Shown here in pieces: positions 49,581-58,464 of a DNA stretch of 62,918 nt (position 1 is its first letter; each line of letters opens with the position of its first letter). A program made the translations under genes and the position numbers. This DNA is from Prorocentrum cordatum (lineage: Eukaryota; Sar; Dinophyceae; Prorocentrales; Prorocentraceae). The DNA lies in NCBI GenBank assembly GCA_963575745.1, contig CAUYUJ010015713.1:64001-126918 (forward strand), read 5' to 3'. Under the pieces are notes generated by a model that was not told where the DNA came from, made no database searches, and saw nothing but the letters and a program-made list of their open reading frames with translations.

Positions 49581-49605
49581 GGCACCGACCGTTTGGGTCG
49601 GTGTC
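49581..49605 (+). terminator. Hairpin GGCACCGACC-GTTTG-GGTCGGTGTC (possible 3'-end or packaging signal)
   Basis: Ten base pairs including one G-T, loop GTTTG. It resembles a terminator stem, but no T-run follows, and Pol II-type elements do not use intrinsic terminators. An RNA structure for 3' processing or packaging is as likely. Confidence 0.35.
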
Positions 49606-49869
49606 ATAAGAGTTCAGTCTCTCCATTCCACTTCTCTCCAGCCCGCAGCACTGTCCTGGGTTCTATCTCGGCGGCTGGCGCTGTAAAACTTTTTGCAGGT
49701 TAGCGCCGCCGTTGGGTACGAACCTTACGACAGAGCTTTGGCTGTCCCTTCCTTTCCTTCCTGGGCCGAAGCAGTGGATTGCAGACAGGAGTTCAGTAGA
49801 GATTCACTCTCCTATCCCGATCCCCGCTTCGGTGCCTTTCGCTTTTGTGCGTTGGCATCGGGCGGGATC

Positions 49870-49880
49870 GGGACGGGGGG
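49870..49880 (+). promoter_or_regulatory. Polypurine tract
   Basis: GGGACGGGGGG directly abuts the 3' LTR, inside the longer purine-rich GGGCGGGATCGGGACGGGGG. Its position is where plus-strand synthesis is primed in LTR elements. One C interrupts it. Confidence 0.7.
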
Positions 49881-50055
49881 TGTGTGTGAATCCCCCTACT
49901 TTCCTCCTATCTTGCTCATATCCATCGCCCCTCTTGGCTCGGATGACAGGTACTCGATACTTGGAGGTACGTTGGGTAAAACCATCGTCCCTCATCGTCT
50001 ACCGACGGACACTCGGGGGTGGGGTCGGTCCATTGGTCCTCCTCACCCTTACACA
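49881..50055 (+). repeat. 3' LTR, 175 bp
   Basis: Identical to the 5' LTR at 30921-31095. Confidence 0.95.
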
Positions 50056-50060
50056 TGATT
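50056..50060. repeat. Target-site duplication TGATT (right)
   Basis: TGATT follows the final CA of the 3' LTR and matches 30916-30920. Confidence 0.9.
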
Positions 50061-50093
50061 ATATGTTGATTTCCTGTTGTTCTATGTTGATTC

Positions 50094-50860
50094 TAGGTTG
50101 GTTTCATGATGGCCCTAACATATGATGTTATTCCTCCTCCTCCTCCTTCTCCTCCTTCCCCCCCCCCCCCCACCTCCCCGCGGCGCCTCCTCGACAGGGG
50201 GCTTTTTTATCTGCGAGCGCAACAGGGGGCGCGCGGCTTCCGATTCTGGGCGCAGGGGCGGCGCGTTTCACTCAGCGACGGCGTCGCCGCTGGTTCGCCT
50301 GTGAGCCCCTCCCGCCGCTCTTGGCCGCATGCGTCTCCGACAAGATCGCCAGCCGCTCGTCGACCAGCTTCTCGGCCCCGGGCCCTCGGCAGTGCTCCAG
50401 AACCTTCTGGCGGAGGCCAAGGCGGCAATTATGGGCGCATTGCTGGCAGCGGCGACGCCGCCAAGAACCGCCCCGCGCCTGCACGTAGCGCCAGGACTGC
50501 GCGTCGGCCGCAGCGAAGGCGCCGCGCGTCGAGCATCGAGCGTCCCACGCTGCCATGGCAACTCTCATGGTGAACTCCTGAATTCGGGTCGGGCAGCCCG
50601 CAGAAAACCTGAAGCCAAAAACGGCTGCGGCGGCGAAGACGAGCATGGGGGAATACGATTGGACATTAAATGGCGGATGGCGGGGCGGGGGGGGGGGGGG
50701 GCGGGGAAGGAGAGCTCCGAAACGAGTCGGCGTAGCCTCTCCTGCGCGGGATGGGGGCCTCCTGCACAGGGGGGGAGGCGAAGGCGACATCTGTTTTGGA
50801 TTTGGCCGAGGAGCCATCGACAGATCCTAGCGAAGGGCTGCGAACAAAATTTGCTCTTCA
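50094..50860. other. No confident gene; C-run, G-run and GC-rich sequence
   Basis: CCTCCT repeats with a C-run near 50160, and a G-run at 50689-50702. Minus-strand frames exist (50268-50561 contains APIIAALASARRFW), but I cannot tie them to a family. They may be the 3' end of the transposase-like gene, since CAGGPHPAQERLRRLVSEL on the minus strand follows a splice-like palindrome at 50757. Confidence 0.35.
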
Positions 50861-50869
50861 ATGCGACGC

Positions 50870-51060
50870 TGAAGCCCTTGGGCGCGAGTGCGCCGCCACG
50901 ACGCTTATCGAAGTGAGCGGCCGTGCCTCCGAAGTCCTCACCCCTGGAAGTCGAGCATGTCTCGGGTTGATGGCCCCGCAATGATTGCAAGCCCATCTCG
51001 AGCAATTCATGAAGCTTCGGTCCGATGTGGAACACTTCCGGGCGCGTGCCGCGCAGAGCG
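50870..51060 (-). pseudogene. Transposase-like gene, last recognisable segment
   Basis: The minus-strand frame reads FHIGPKLHELLEMGLQSL, then SRGEDFGGTAAHFDKRRGG and VALKSKFCSQPF. KLH...E and GEDFxG...RGG occur in this order at the C-terminal part of a DDE-transposase-like family greatly expanded in dinoflagellates; the E of GEDF is a candidate catalytic acid. The block is one exon or a fragment. The frame differs from the preceding segment, so splicing or decay separates them. Confidence 0.4.
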
Positions 51061-51090
51061 GTGCACTGCAGGCTGAACATGATCGGCTGC

Positions 51091-51567
51091 TCATTCAGAG
51101 CGCCCCCCCTTCAGGCAACCACTTCCCAAGCAAAGAGAACACTGAGACAAATAAAACATCGCCTTTCTCATCGCGGCCTCCTCCGTGACATTCGGGTCGC
51201 AGAGCTCGTCTGCGAGTGCTTTCCCAAAGGGTATCATGTCCTTGATGACGGCAGCCTGCCCTGAAAACCGCATTGCATTCTTGTGCTTGATAGTTTGCAT
51301 GGCCAAGCAATGAATGCGATCCATCTCTGGGTTCTGCTCGCACCGAGTACTCAGGCGATTCCACAACTCTTGGCACTGCGCGTCGTTCGTGGGGCCACTA
51401 AATTTCTTAAGTTGAACCAATCGGAAAAACATGTGCCCCAACCAATCTGCTGCAACGCCCAAATCAATTGCGCGTAACCAATCGGTTATCCAAACGGATT
51501 GGTCAACCCAAGGAACTGACATCATTGGCGATATTGTGACATCATGTTCCATTAGGTGCTGGATCAA
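51091..51567 (-). pseudogene. Transposase-like gene, catalytic-core segment
   Basis: The frame reads VPWVDQSVWITDWLRAIDLG then VAADWLGHMFFRLVQLKKFS, followed by CQELWNRLSTRCEQNPEMDR and ADELCDPNVTEEAAMRKAMF. The TDWLxAxDLGV block is the signature I associate with the second catalytic Asp of CACTA/KDZ-like DDE transposases and the related dinoflagellate family. 158 codons are open without a stop, and the composition is clearly protein-like compared with the opposite strand. The coordinates include the first in-frame Met; the real exon could start upstream of it. Confidence 0.5.
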
Positions 51568-51724
51568 TGGCGCCTTCGTGCGCCCGTTGCTCCGCCACGG
51601 CGCCGCGCTGCAGATGCGCTGCGGCTGGAAGACCTGCGCGAACGAGAAACGAGGAGAGCGGGGCGCGTAGGGCGAAGAAGAGCACGAGGAGGCAGGCGAG
51701 GGGGAGTACGGGAGGAGGGGCCTG

Positions 51725-51850
51725 CTGCGGCGTCACGTGGCACCTCCAGCAGCACCCCGCCTTCTCGTTGAACTGCGGGAACCCGAATACACTTTTCCAA
51801 CATTCCCAATCTGCGCGCATTTGCACCGGCGCAGACCTGCACCCCAGATC
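51725..51850 (-). pseudogene. Transposase-like gene, CxxC segment
   Basis: The minus frame reads MQMRADWECWKSVFGFPQFN then EKAGCCWRCHVTPQQ. The WxCxxC at the end of a W/F-rich block lies between the two catalytic blocks in the same dinoflagellate family, where it probably binds zinc. After TPQQ the frame degenerates into low-complexity sequence, consistent with an exon end near 51725. Confidence 0.45.
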
Positions 51851-51886
51851 TGCAGATGCCTTGTAGGCCCTGTGATGGTCAAACTC

Positions 51887-52570
51887 TCACCAAGCTGCGC
51901 CGTCGCGGCGGGCGGCAGGGTATGCACCTGTAGCCATGAGCCGAAAACTCCAAGCAATCACATCGAAAATGCCATGCCACGTGTTCGTGCTCATGGAGGC
52001 CTTCGTCAAGCCAGCGATGGGCACGCGCAGCTTGTGCTCCTCCATCGTTTTCGGCAGCCCAGGCAAATTTAAGCACACGAGTTCTACTGACTGATCGCGG
52101 CCCCACCGGCAGGGGGCGCCGTCGGCCCACAAGCCTGCAGGAATCATCGAAGCAGCTTGCATTTCCGAGAGGCAGCGTTGCACACGATCTGCCCCCACCT
52201 TGTCCAGGCCGCGCAAGCTCTCCAGCTTTTCCAGCGAGCCGTATTTCACCAACTGGGCAACATATCCGTGTGGCAAGCCGAAAGCGACCCACTCCTTCTG
52301 TTCGTTGCTGCGCCTCTCGTTCCAACAGCGGACCTGCGCGAAGTACGGTCTGGGCCGCAAGCTCCCTCGAAGCATTCGTCTCCGCGGCCTCTTAGATACA
52401 TTGCCACCGACGTTTGCCCATTTGCGTTTCTTATCACCTCCTCGGTGGCTGGTCAAGGAGAGCAGCCCTGTGCGCCCCCCCGCGTGGGCGTCGTCGAAGA
52501 GCGACTGGGCCTGGTTGTAGGTGAGCGCGTTGGTCGCCAGTAGCGCGCCCACGCTTGCCTTCGACCTCCT
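51887..52570 (-). pseudogene. Transposase-like gene, N-terminal catalytic segment
   Basis: The frame from about 52570 reads KASVGALLATNALTYNQAQS, then GLLSLTSHRGGDKKRKWANV, EWVAFGLPHGYVAQLVKYGS, LVCLNLPGLPKTMEEHKLRV and PIAGLTKASMSTNTWHGIFD then VIAWSF. The last block has the T...T.H.ifdviaWSf pattern typical of the family. About 225 codons are stop-free with protein-like composition. The open frame extends upstream through the palindrome at 52703, but the sequence there (Phe/Leu/Arg-rich) is less convincing. TAxLVPG-type catalytic residues cannot be assigned with certainty. Confidence 0.5.
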
Positions 52571-52879
52571 TCCAGGAGGAAGAGCCGCAGTGTCGCAATG
52601 GCGCTTGCGCTTGTACCAAAATAGAAGAAAAAACGAAAGGAACGCGGGCCGCAAAGCTGACACGGAATACAAAGAATATGAAGGATCGATGTTCGCATGC
52701 GCCCTCCTGCACAGGAGGGGGCGCGGCGTCGTCGACGCGCCCATTTTTTCCGGAGTGAAGTGGCGGCGAACCGCGAGGGTATACGCACGGTTGCGGCAGC
52801 GCGCTCTGCGAGCGCATGTCTTTCAGTCCCATTGTCTCTCCTGGCTGTCCATCCCCCGTGCTTGTATACTATTCTCGTC

Positions 52880-53300
52880 TACCCATCCCGTCGTCCTCGC
52901 CCTCCGCCCCTCCCCGCCGAGCGTGCTCGCGCGCGCCTGCCAGAGCTTCGCGCGCGCCCGAGCAGCTCGGAACACCTGCGTCTGCAAGCCTTCGACCCTG
53001 TCAGGTGGCGCTCGAGCATTTCCTTCGCGCCAGCGAGCTTCTTCTTGACAGCGGGCAAATCCTTCGTGTCCATGGCGTGCGCACCCTCGGCTATCGCGAT
53101 GCGGCAGTAGCAATCGCCCACGAAGTTGCCCGGGACATTGACGCTGCCCTCGAGCTCCGCCGAGTAGTCCGACCAAAGCTTCTTCTTATTATCTTCATTG
53201 ACGGCCCTGCTCTTCGCAGTGAGCTGGCTCTTGCACTGGCGCAGAGTCGCCTGGGTCTTCTGCGGCCCATCCAAGCCAGTCCTGGGAGGCAGAAAACCAA
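52880..53300 (-). pseudogene. Transposase-like gene, helical segment
   Basis: The minus frame reads GLDGPQKTQATLRQCKSQLT, AKSRAVNEDNKKKLWSDYSA, ELEGSVNVPGNFVGDCYCRI and DLPAVKKKLAGAKEMLERHL. It is charged and helix-prone, and ends in Arg-rich sequence near 52890. It lies between the ACC/CA satellite and the next segment and fits an exon whose upstream intron contains the satellite. Grouping it with the transposase-like gene is by position only. Confidence 0.4.
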
Positions 53301-53322
53301 AGCTCCGAGCCCCGCCCCCCCC

Positions 53323-53374
53323 CCCCCCCCCCCCCCCCCCCCCGCGCACGCGCGCACGCACGCGCACGCACACA

Positions 53375-53454
<80 letters not shown>

Positions 53455-54012
53455 ACGCACAACACACACACACACTCTCACACACACACACACACACACC
53501 AACCACCAACCACCACCACCACCACCAACCACCAACCACCAACCACCAACCACCAACACCAACCACCACCACCACCACCACCACCACCACCCCACCACCC
53601 ACCACCACCACACCACCACCACCACCACCACCACCCACCACCCACCACCCAACACCCACCACCCACCACCCACCACCACCACCCACCACCCACTCACCCA
53701 CCACCCACCACCCACCACCCACCACCCACCACCCACCACCCACCACACCACCCACCCACCCCCACCCACCACCCACCAACCACCAACCCACACCCACCAC
53801 CCACCAACCACCACCACCCACCCACCACCCACCCACCACCCTCACCACCCACCACCACCCACCACCACCACCCCACCCCACACCACCCACCACCACCCAC
53901 CACCACCACACCACCACCACCCACCACCACCACCACCACCACCACCACCACCACCACCACACCACCACCACCACCACCACCACCACCACCACCACCACCA
54001 CCACCCACCCCC
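53323..54012. repeat. Compound satellite: C-run, CA repeat, ACC repeat
   Basis: About 24 C (53317-53343), then CACGCG/CA repeats to 53499, then ACC/ACCC repeats to 54012. On the minus strand it sits between two exon-like segments and so may be intronic. Frames of up to 518 codons across it are repeat translation. Confidence 0.95.
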
Positions 54013-54101
54013 CACGCACACACCCGCCGCACCCCTGCCGCCCAGCGCCGACGAGCTTCGGGGCAGGGAGCGGCGGAACGGGAAGAGAGAGGAGCGGAAG
54101 G

Positions 54102-54962
54102 TCAATTTTCCTTTGCTGTCTTTAGAAGTTTCGCCACCTCCTTCACCTCGGGGATCGCGGGGTCCTCGCCCTTGATCTGCGCGTTCCAGTCGGGTGATGA
54201 CGCTGCTGCTGCCAACGGGGCGCCCATGCTGTCGCGCGCGCTCAGGAGCTGCGCCCCGTTCTTCACATCCGCGCCGCCAGAATTATTCTTGGACTGGGTC
54301 TGCTTCCAGGGCTTCCGATGCCCCTCGTCCGCCACGAAGAAATACCTGCTCAATTCCTCATTCGTGGCATGAATGCACGAGGGATTCGCCTCCTTGGCGT
54401 TGAATTGTTTCGCGTTCTCTTCATATAAAGTGACTGCAAACTCGATGGCCTCCTTGCGGGTGTCGAAATCCATGAACTAGTAACCCTTCTCCTCGAGGAT
54501 CTGCGCGGGGATGAGATACCTGTCCCTGTTTGAAAACGCATCCTCTTGCTGCTGAACACACGATTGCTCGAAGTGCACAGCGAACTGCAATCCCGGCGAA
54601 GTTTCACCGCGGCCGTTATCCCCCCACATCTTCAAGAAGCGCCTCTTATCCTCGACGTTAACCAGAGAGTTCCACTTCGCCTGGGCTCCCTTGGCGGCCT
54701 TCTTCTTCTCCTCGTCCTTGGCGGCGGCGCTGGTCTGGTACCTCAGGGAAGTGAGCGTGCGATTCAACGCGCCGTGATCGGGGGCGGTCTGCTTGGGCTT
54801 GGCCTTGGCCTTGGCTTTCTCGAGTGGCACGCGCGCGCCCAAGGCGGCCCCGATCGCAGACGCCGGCAGGCAATGCGGCCCGCCCGCCAAGAGAACGAAG
54901 AACTGCGATGTCATCGCGGAACCAGAACCCACTGCGGGCGGGTGCCGAAGATGCTGGAGCAA
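54102..54962 (-). pseudogene. Minus-strand hypothetical with an in-frame TAG, possible N-terminal exon of the transposase-like gene
   Basis: One phase runs from 54962 to 54102, broken by TAG at 54477-54479. Before it: MTSQFFVLLAGGPHCLPASA, EKAKAKAKPKQTAPDHGALN, AKWNSLVNVEDKRRFLKMWG and EDAFSNRDRYLIPAQILEEK. After it: FMDFDTRKEAIEFAVTLYEE, NEELSRYFFVADEGHRKPWK and PEVKEVAKLLKTAKEN. The composition is continuous across the stop. I do not recognise a named domain; WxxxxxxEDKRRFLxxW recurs in dinoflagellate transposase-like proteins. The stop suggests decay, or an exon boundary very near it. Confidence 0.45.
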
Positions 54963-54969
54963 GCGGCAG

Positions 54970-55800
54970 ATCTGGAGCCGACAGAACTCCAGATGTCCAG
55001 TCAGTCCTGCGACGCGCAGAGCAGATGCGCATCGCCAGGAGGCCCGCGGCCCTCCTTCCGAACAAAATATACCACCTCCTCTTCCTCATATTCCCCCTCC
55101 TCTTCCTCCTCCGTCGCCCTCCTGTGCAGGAGGGCAGAAGAAGTCGCAGCTGGGTGTTGTTACTTTTTCAAAGGGCAGGTCTGCGGTGACCTCGCCGCCT
55201 GGGTTTACGGCGGTACGAAGAGACTCCGCGAGCGTAGCGCGGCAGCGAAGACCTGCGGACAAGTCGCATCTGCTCAGCGCGGCGAAACTATGCGATCTAC
55301 GCAAAGGGCCGAACGGCACCAGCACCGCCCGCTTAGCGGTTGAACGGCCCGCCGACTGCAATTGCTGAGGTTATTTGACGGGGGCGGCGCTTAAACGCAT
55401 GATAAGCGCACGCGTGCGATATTGCCTTTGCTGGCCAACTCCCGCCGTTGCCGCCGCCGCCGCCGACGCAGGTGGTGCACGTGCGCAGGCGCGCGCAGTG
55501 CGCGTGCAGCGCGCTATGTGACTGGACGCGGTGCGCGCGCGCAGGCGGATGCACGGCGCGCGCAAGGTAAGGCATGGATGCGCATGACAGTTATACATCA
55601 TATTACATGTATTATACGTATGAGAATGACCCTTCAACCTCCGCTCAGAACTCGAATGCGTTGTGAGAGCCTGCCCGCAGAGATCCACGCAGGAGTTGAT
55701 TCGGCCCTGGAAGGGAGCTCCTCAGAAAGCATTTTTTTTGAACAATTCTTTCGACAGAGTTATTTCGTGACCTTTTGTGCTAAATCAATAAGAAAATCAA
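54970..55800. other. No confident gene; contains splice-like palindrome at 55118
   Basis: On the minus strand, sequence after the 55118-55133 palindrome is Glu-rich (EGEYEEEEVVYFVRKEGRG) for about 40 codons and could be a short acidic exon. The rest (55240-55800) has no feature apart from an A-rich stretch near 55790. Confidence 0.35.
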
Positions 55801-55803
55801 CGG

Positions 55804-55962
55804 ACTAATTCTTTCGAAAGAATTCTTTCGAAAGGAGTTTGTCTGGAGATGTCCGTGCGGAGGTGGGTCGGTGGTGGGATCGGTCCGACGCGACTTCTGA
55901 CAGCTGCCTCACCTTCCTCGGATTGGTTGTGAAATCGGTCAGACGCGATTTCTGACAGGCGG
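55804..55962. repeat. ATTCTTTCGAAAGAAT palindrome and 57-bp two-copy repeat
   Basis: ATTCTTTCGAAAGAAT then TCTTTCGAAAGG lies at 55808-55835; a related ATTCTTTCGACAG is at 55744. After it, ATCGGTCCGACGCGACTTCT then GACAG (55878) and ATCGGTCAGACGCGATTTCT then GACAG (55935) form a direct repeat with a period of 57 bp. Confidence 0.8.
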
Positions 55963-56184
55963 CGTTGCTCTCCTCTGCGGAACCAACATGGCCGCGCATG
56001 CGGCATCGATGCCTGCATGTCGCTTCTCCTCCGTCTGACTTCGCCTCCACCATTCTGCCTATCCTTTCCCCCCCTTGAAGCGGCGCCTCCTGTGCACGAG
56101 GTTGATTTTATGGCGACGTGTGTTTTTGCGTGGCGCGCGGCCACCAGCGCGTCGCAGGGCGCGCGCTGCGACGAAGAGACTGCC

Positions 56185-57110
56185 TCAGGCGGCCTGCTCC
56201 TTGCCGCCGTCTGGCTTGGAGCCGCCGTCGCCCTTGTCCGTGTCGCCCTTCTGTTTCTTCTCGGAAGGGCCGTCGCCGACGCTCTGCATGTCGGGTTTGC
56301 GTTTCTTGCTCTGGTCCTCCTGCTCAGCGGTGGGACCTGGGATCTCTTTGTCAGCGGCGGAGGTGGGCTGAGCGGCAGGGTCTGGGCTCTCTCGCTCAGC
56401 AGCGCGCTGTTGTCCTGCGGTGGCGTCGTACGCTGCTTGGGCTGCCTGAGCTTGTCCCCTTGCTCTGGCTTAATTCTCCGGGCCCTTCAAACCCTCGGGC
56501 GTCGTCGGGGCTGGACGAGCAGTCTGCTGCCTCATGGCTGGGGGCCGTCGGCGTCGGCTGGGGCAGCAGCTCGGTGGGGGTCGTCGGCTGCGGCTGAGCT
56601 GCCTCCTGGCTGGGGGCCGTCTGCTGCGGCGGTGCCGCTTCCTCCGTCGGCCGCGGCGGAGCCGCCTCCTGGCTGGGAGGGGCCCTGTGCGCACCCCGCG
56701 GTGCCCTTTTCGCAGGTGGTCGGCTTTGTTTCCCGCGCAGGCGCCGCAGGTCGGTTTGCGCTGCTGCTGCAGTTGCCCCGGGCGCCTGCGTCTCTGCCGC
56801 GGCCTCTGCGGCGGCGGGCTCCTCCTCGGTGGTTGGCCCCACTGGCGTCGCCATGCCGTCGGCGCTGCTGCTGGCGGCGCCCTGCTGCTCTCTTTTTACG
56901 GCCTGGTGGATCCTCTGCATGTTCGGCACTTGCATGGAGATGATCTCGCATTCGGAATCAGAGTCGTCTCCAGCCTCGCCCTTCACTGCAAGCGGGTTCG
57001 CTTCGGATGCAGCTGCTGTCGCTGCCATTTGAATTTCTTCCTCAACCGTCAGCGGCCACTCTTCTGGACTCTCAGAGTCGGTTCCGATGCTGCCTCCGCC
57101 CCCCCCCCCC
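56185..57110 (-). CDS. Minus-strand gene, terminal region: acidic/Gln-Pro-rich protein with nuclear-type basic patches
   Basis: From the G-run at 57101-57118 the frame reads SIGTDSESPEEWPLTVEEEI, QMAATAAASEANPLAVKGEA then GDDSDSECEIISMQVPNMQR, followed by a long Pro/Gln/Glu/Ala-rich stretch to about 56400. A second phase from about 56460 to 56185 reads QAQAAQAAYDATAGQQRAAE, DKEIPGPTAEQEDQSKKRKP, DMQSVGDGPSEKKQKGDTDK and SKPDGGKEQAA, then stop (TGA at 56187-56185, minus). The two phases need a shift or intron near 56440. KKRKP and EKKQK look like nuclear localisation patches. The family is unknown; it could be a regulatory or transposon-associated nuclear protein. Confidence 0.4.
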
Positions 57111-57132
57111 CCCCCCCTGTGCCAGCCGATAT

Positions 57133-57443
57133 TCAAACCTCGCATTCTGATGGGGCTTCGGCTGCGCCTGGCTCTGCTGCTGGGGTGGCTGCCGTACGCG
57201 GCGGCTCTGGAGGGAAGGTGTGCCCCCACTTCGCGGCTGCGTGGCGCGCTGCCTGGGGCGGCGGCGGCGGCTGCTGCCCTGCTGCGGTCTGCGGCGGCGG
57301 CGGTGGCGGCGGCGCCGCTCCTGCTGCGAACTGCACGATGGGGAACGGCAGCGGCTGCAGAGTGGCCTGAGGCATCGCCGCCTGAGGCCAGGCATGCCGC
57401 GGAGGCGTGCACGGCATCACGATCACTTGCGGCTGCTGCTGCG

Positions 57444-57474
<31 letters not shown>

Positions 57475-57549
57475 GAGCGCGCGCCCGACCTCCTGCGCCA
57501 CCTCATGCGCCGTGGGTGCTGCCGCAGCTTGCCTGAGCGTGCCCATCAT
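57133..57549 (-). CDS. Minus-strand gene, poly-Gln/Pro segment
   Basis: The frame begins MMGTLRQAAAAPTAHEVAQE then VGRALQ, followed by a Gln run encoded by CAG/CTG repeats (57445-57480), then QVIVMPCTPPRHAWPQAAMP and Pro-rich sequence to 57133. It overlaps the end of the 57546-57846 frame by four bases. The low complexity prevents family assignment. It may belong to the same gene as its neighbours, joined by frame changes at homopolymers. Confidence 0.35.
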
Positions 57550-57850
57550 GTCAGCATTGGAGCGGCTGGCGGTGGAGCGGCTGGCGGGCGGGGGCCATAC
57601 TTGGGCTTCGGTTTCAGCGTAGGCGGTGGCATCACTGGCGGGCTTTTTGGCGCAGGCTTCGGGAAGAACGCGGCGTCGCCATGACGCGCTGGTTCCGTGT
57701 CAACCTCGAAGTGCACGATGGGGGTCCGCCATGGGCCTGCAGTCATGGGGCCCGTGGGTTTCGGCCTCGGGGGCGCGAGGACGCGCCCGTGCTCTGCGAT
57801 CTCTGAGGCCTCGCGCTGCTTGATGTGCTGCCACCGCCTAGGAACGCCCT
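57546..57850 (-). CDS. Minus-strand exon-like segment after a splice-like palindrome
   Basis: Right after the candidate acceptor CTCCTGTGCAG|GAGGGCG (57848-57863) the frame reads EGVPRRWQHIKQREASEIAE, HGRVLAPPRPKPTGPMTAGP then WRTPIVHFEVDTEPARHGDA and a Pro-rich tail, ending in TGA at 57546. The abrupt appearance of protein-like sequence exactly at the palindrome supports an exon start there. Confidence 0.45.
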
Positions 57851-57947
57851 CCTGCACAGGAGGGGCGCCCCTGTACAGGATGGCAAGAATGAGGGAAAAA
57901 AGCAAACCATCCTAAGCTCGTTGCAAGCCGATCGCGGTCCGCGGCCG

Positions 57948-58400
57948 CTAGGCGCCGCGCTCTTCTCTCTTCCTGCCCTTAGTATTATTATTCGCGCCCT
58001 GCGTCTTTTTCGGGGGCTCATAGAGGCCGAAGGTTGCGCTGTGGCGGCGGTTGGCACTGCTCCAATCCTGGCACTTCAGCGAGAGGCACAAACCGCTGCC
58101 GATGCATTTCGCTTCGCCGCAGTGCCTGCATTTGCTGGGCGGGCGGCGCAGGTGCATGCCGAAGGGGGCCTTGCGCAGCCCGCCAAGCTGCTCGCCCTCC
58201 TCATCCTCCTCGTCGTCGCCCGCGAGGTCGACGCCGCAGCCCCCGGGGTCGTCGCCGTGCTCGCGGGGGCCACCTCCTCCAGGCGGGCCGCCGCCAGGGG
58301 GGCCATCTCCTCCAGGCGGCGCCGCGCGCTGGCCGACGTCCATCGCCTGGCGGATCTCTCTCTCCTTTCTCCTCCTCCTCCTCCTCCTCCTCCTCCTCCT
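57948..58400 (-). CDS. Minus-strand segment with a Cys-rich (zinc-type) motif
   Basis: The frame reads AMDVGQRAAPPGGDGPPGGG, REHGDDPGGCGVDLAGDDEE, then PSKCRHCGEAKCIGSGLCLS then LKCQDWSSANRRHSATFGLY and EPPKKTQGANNNTKGRKREE. The pattern CxxC-x4-C-x5-C-x4-C suggests zinc binding. It ends near 57948 just upstream of the putative intron that closes at 57850. Upstream it begins in a poly-Arg/Gly microsatellite (GAG repeats 58370-58440 and a G-run). Confidence 0.45.
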   Translation of the reverse strand, partial: RRRRRRRRRRRKEREIRQAMDVGQRAAPPGGDGPPGGGPPGGGGPREHGDDPGGCGVDLAGDDEEDEEGEQLGGLRKAPFGMHLRRPPSKCRHCGEAKCIGSGLCLSLKCQDWSSANRRHSATFGLYEPPKKTQGANNNTKGRKREERGA

Positions 58401-58462
58401 CCTCCTTCCCTCCTCATCCTCCTCCTTCCGCCTCCTCACCCTCCTCCCCCCCCCCCCCCCCC
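58370..58462. repeat. CTC microsatellite and C-run (within the minus-strand gene)
   Basis: CTC units at 58370-58405 and CCTCCT-type units to 58440, then about 17 C (58446-58462). Confidence 0.9.
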
Positions 58463-58464
58463 TG

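Larger units (their letters stand above)
49118..49880 (+). other. 3' untranslated region of the retrotransposon
   Basis: AT-rich, with an A-run of 18 near 49369-49386 and a strong hairpin at 49581-49605. A second weaker inverted repeat (GGCGGCTGGCGCT near 49669 and AGCGCCGCCG near 49702) lies before the pyrimidine-rich CCCTTCCTTTCCTTCC. No open frame of note. Confidence 0.7.
30921..50055 (+). mobile_element. Giant Copia-type LTR retrotransposon, 19,135 bp
   Basis: It is bounded by identical 175-bp LTRs that start TGTGTGTGAAT and end CCTTACACA, and by a 5-bp TGATT target duplication. A candidate primer-binding site follows the 5' LTR and a G-rich polypurine tract abuts the 3' LTR. Domain order in the first ORF is Gag, protease, integrase, RT, RNase H, which defines Ty1/Copia. 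It is three to four times the usual Copia length because of an extended Gag, about 1180 residues after RNase H, and a second coding frame of about 1.9 thousand codons. Base composition is clearly less GC-rich than the flanks. LTR identity implies a recent insertion. The coding frames are open apart from one -1 change (43277-43388) and one TGA (46019-46021). Confidence 0.95.

Noticed and set aside
53198-54372. Pro/His/Thr-rich ORFs of 325-518 codons
   Set aside because: They are translations of the C-run/CA/ACC satellite, and the complementary frames are Gly/Trp/Val-rich by the same cause.
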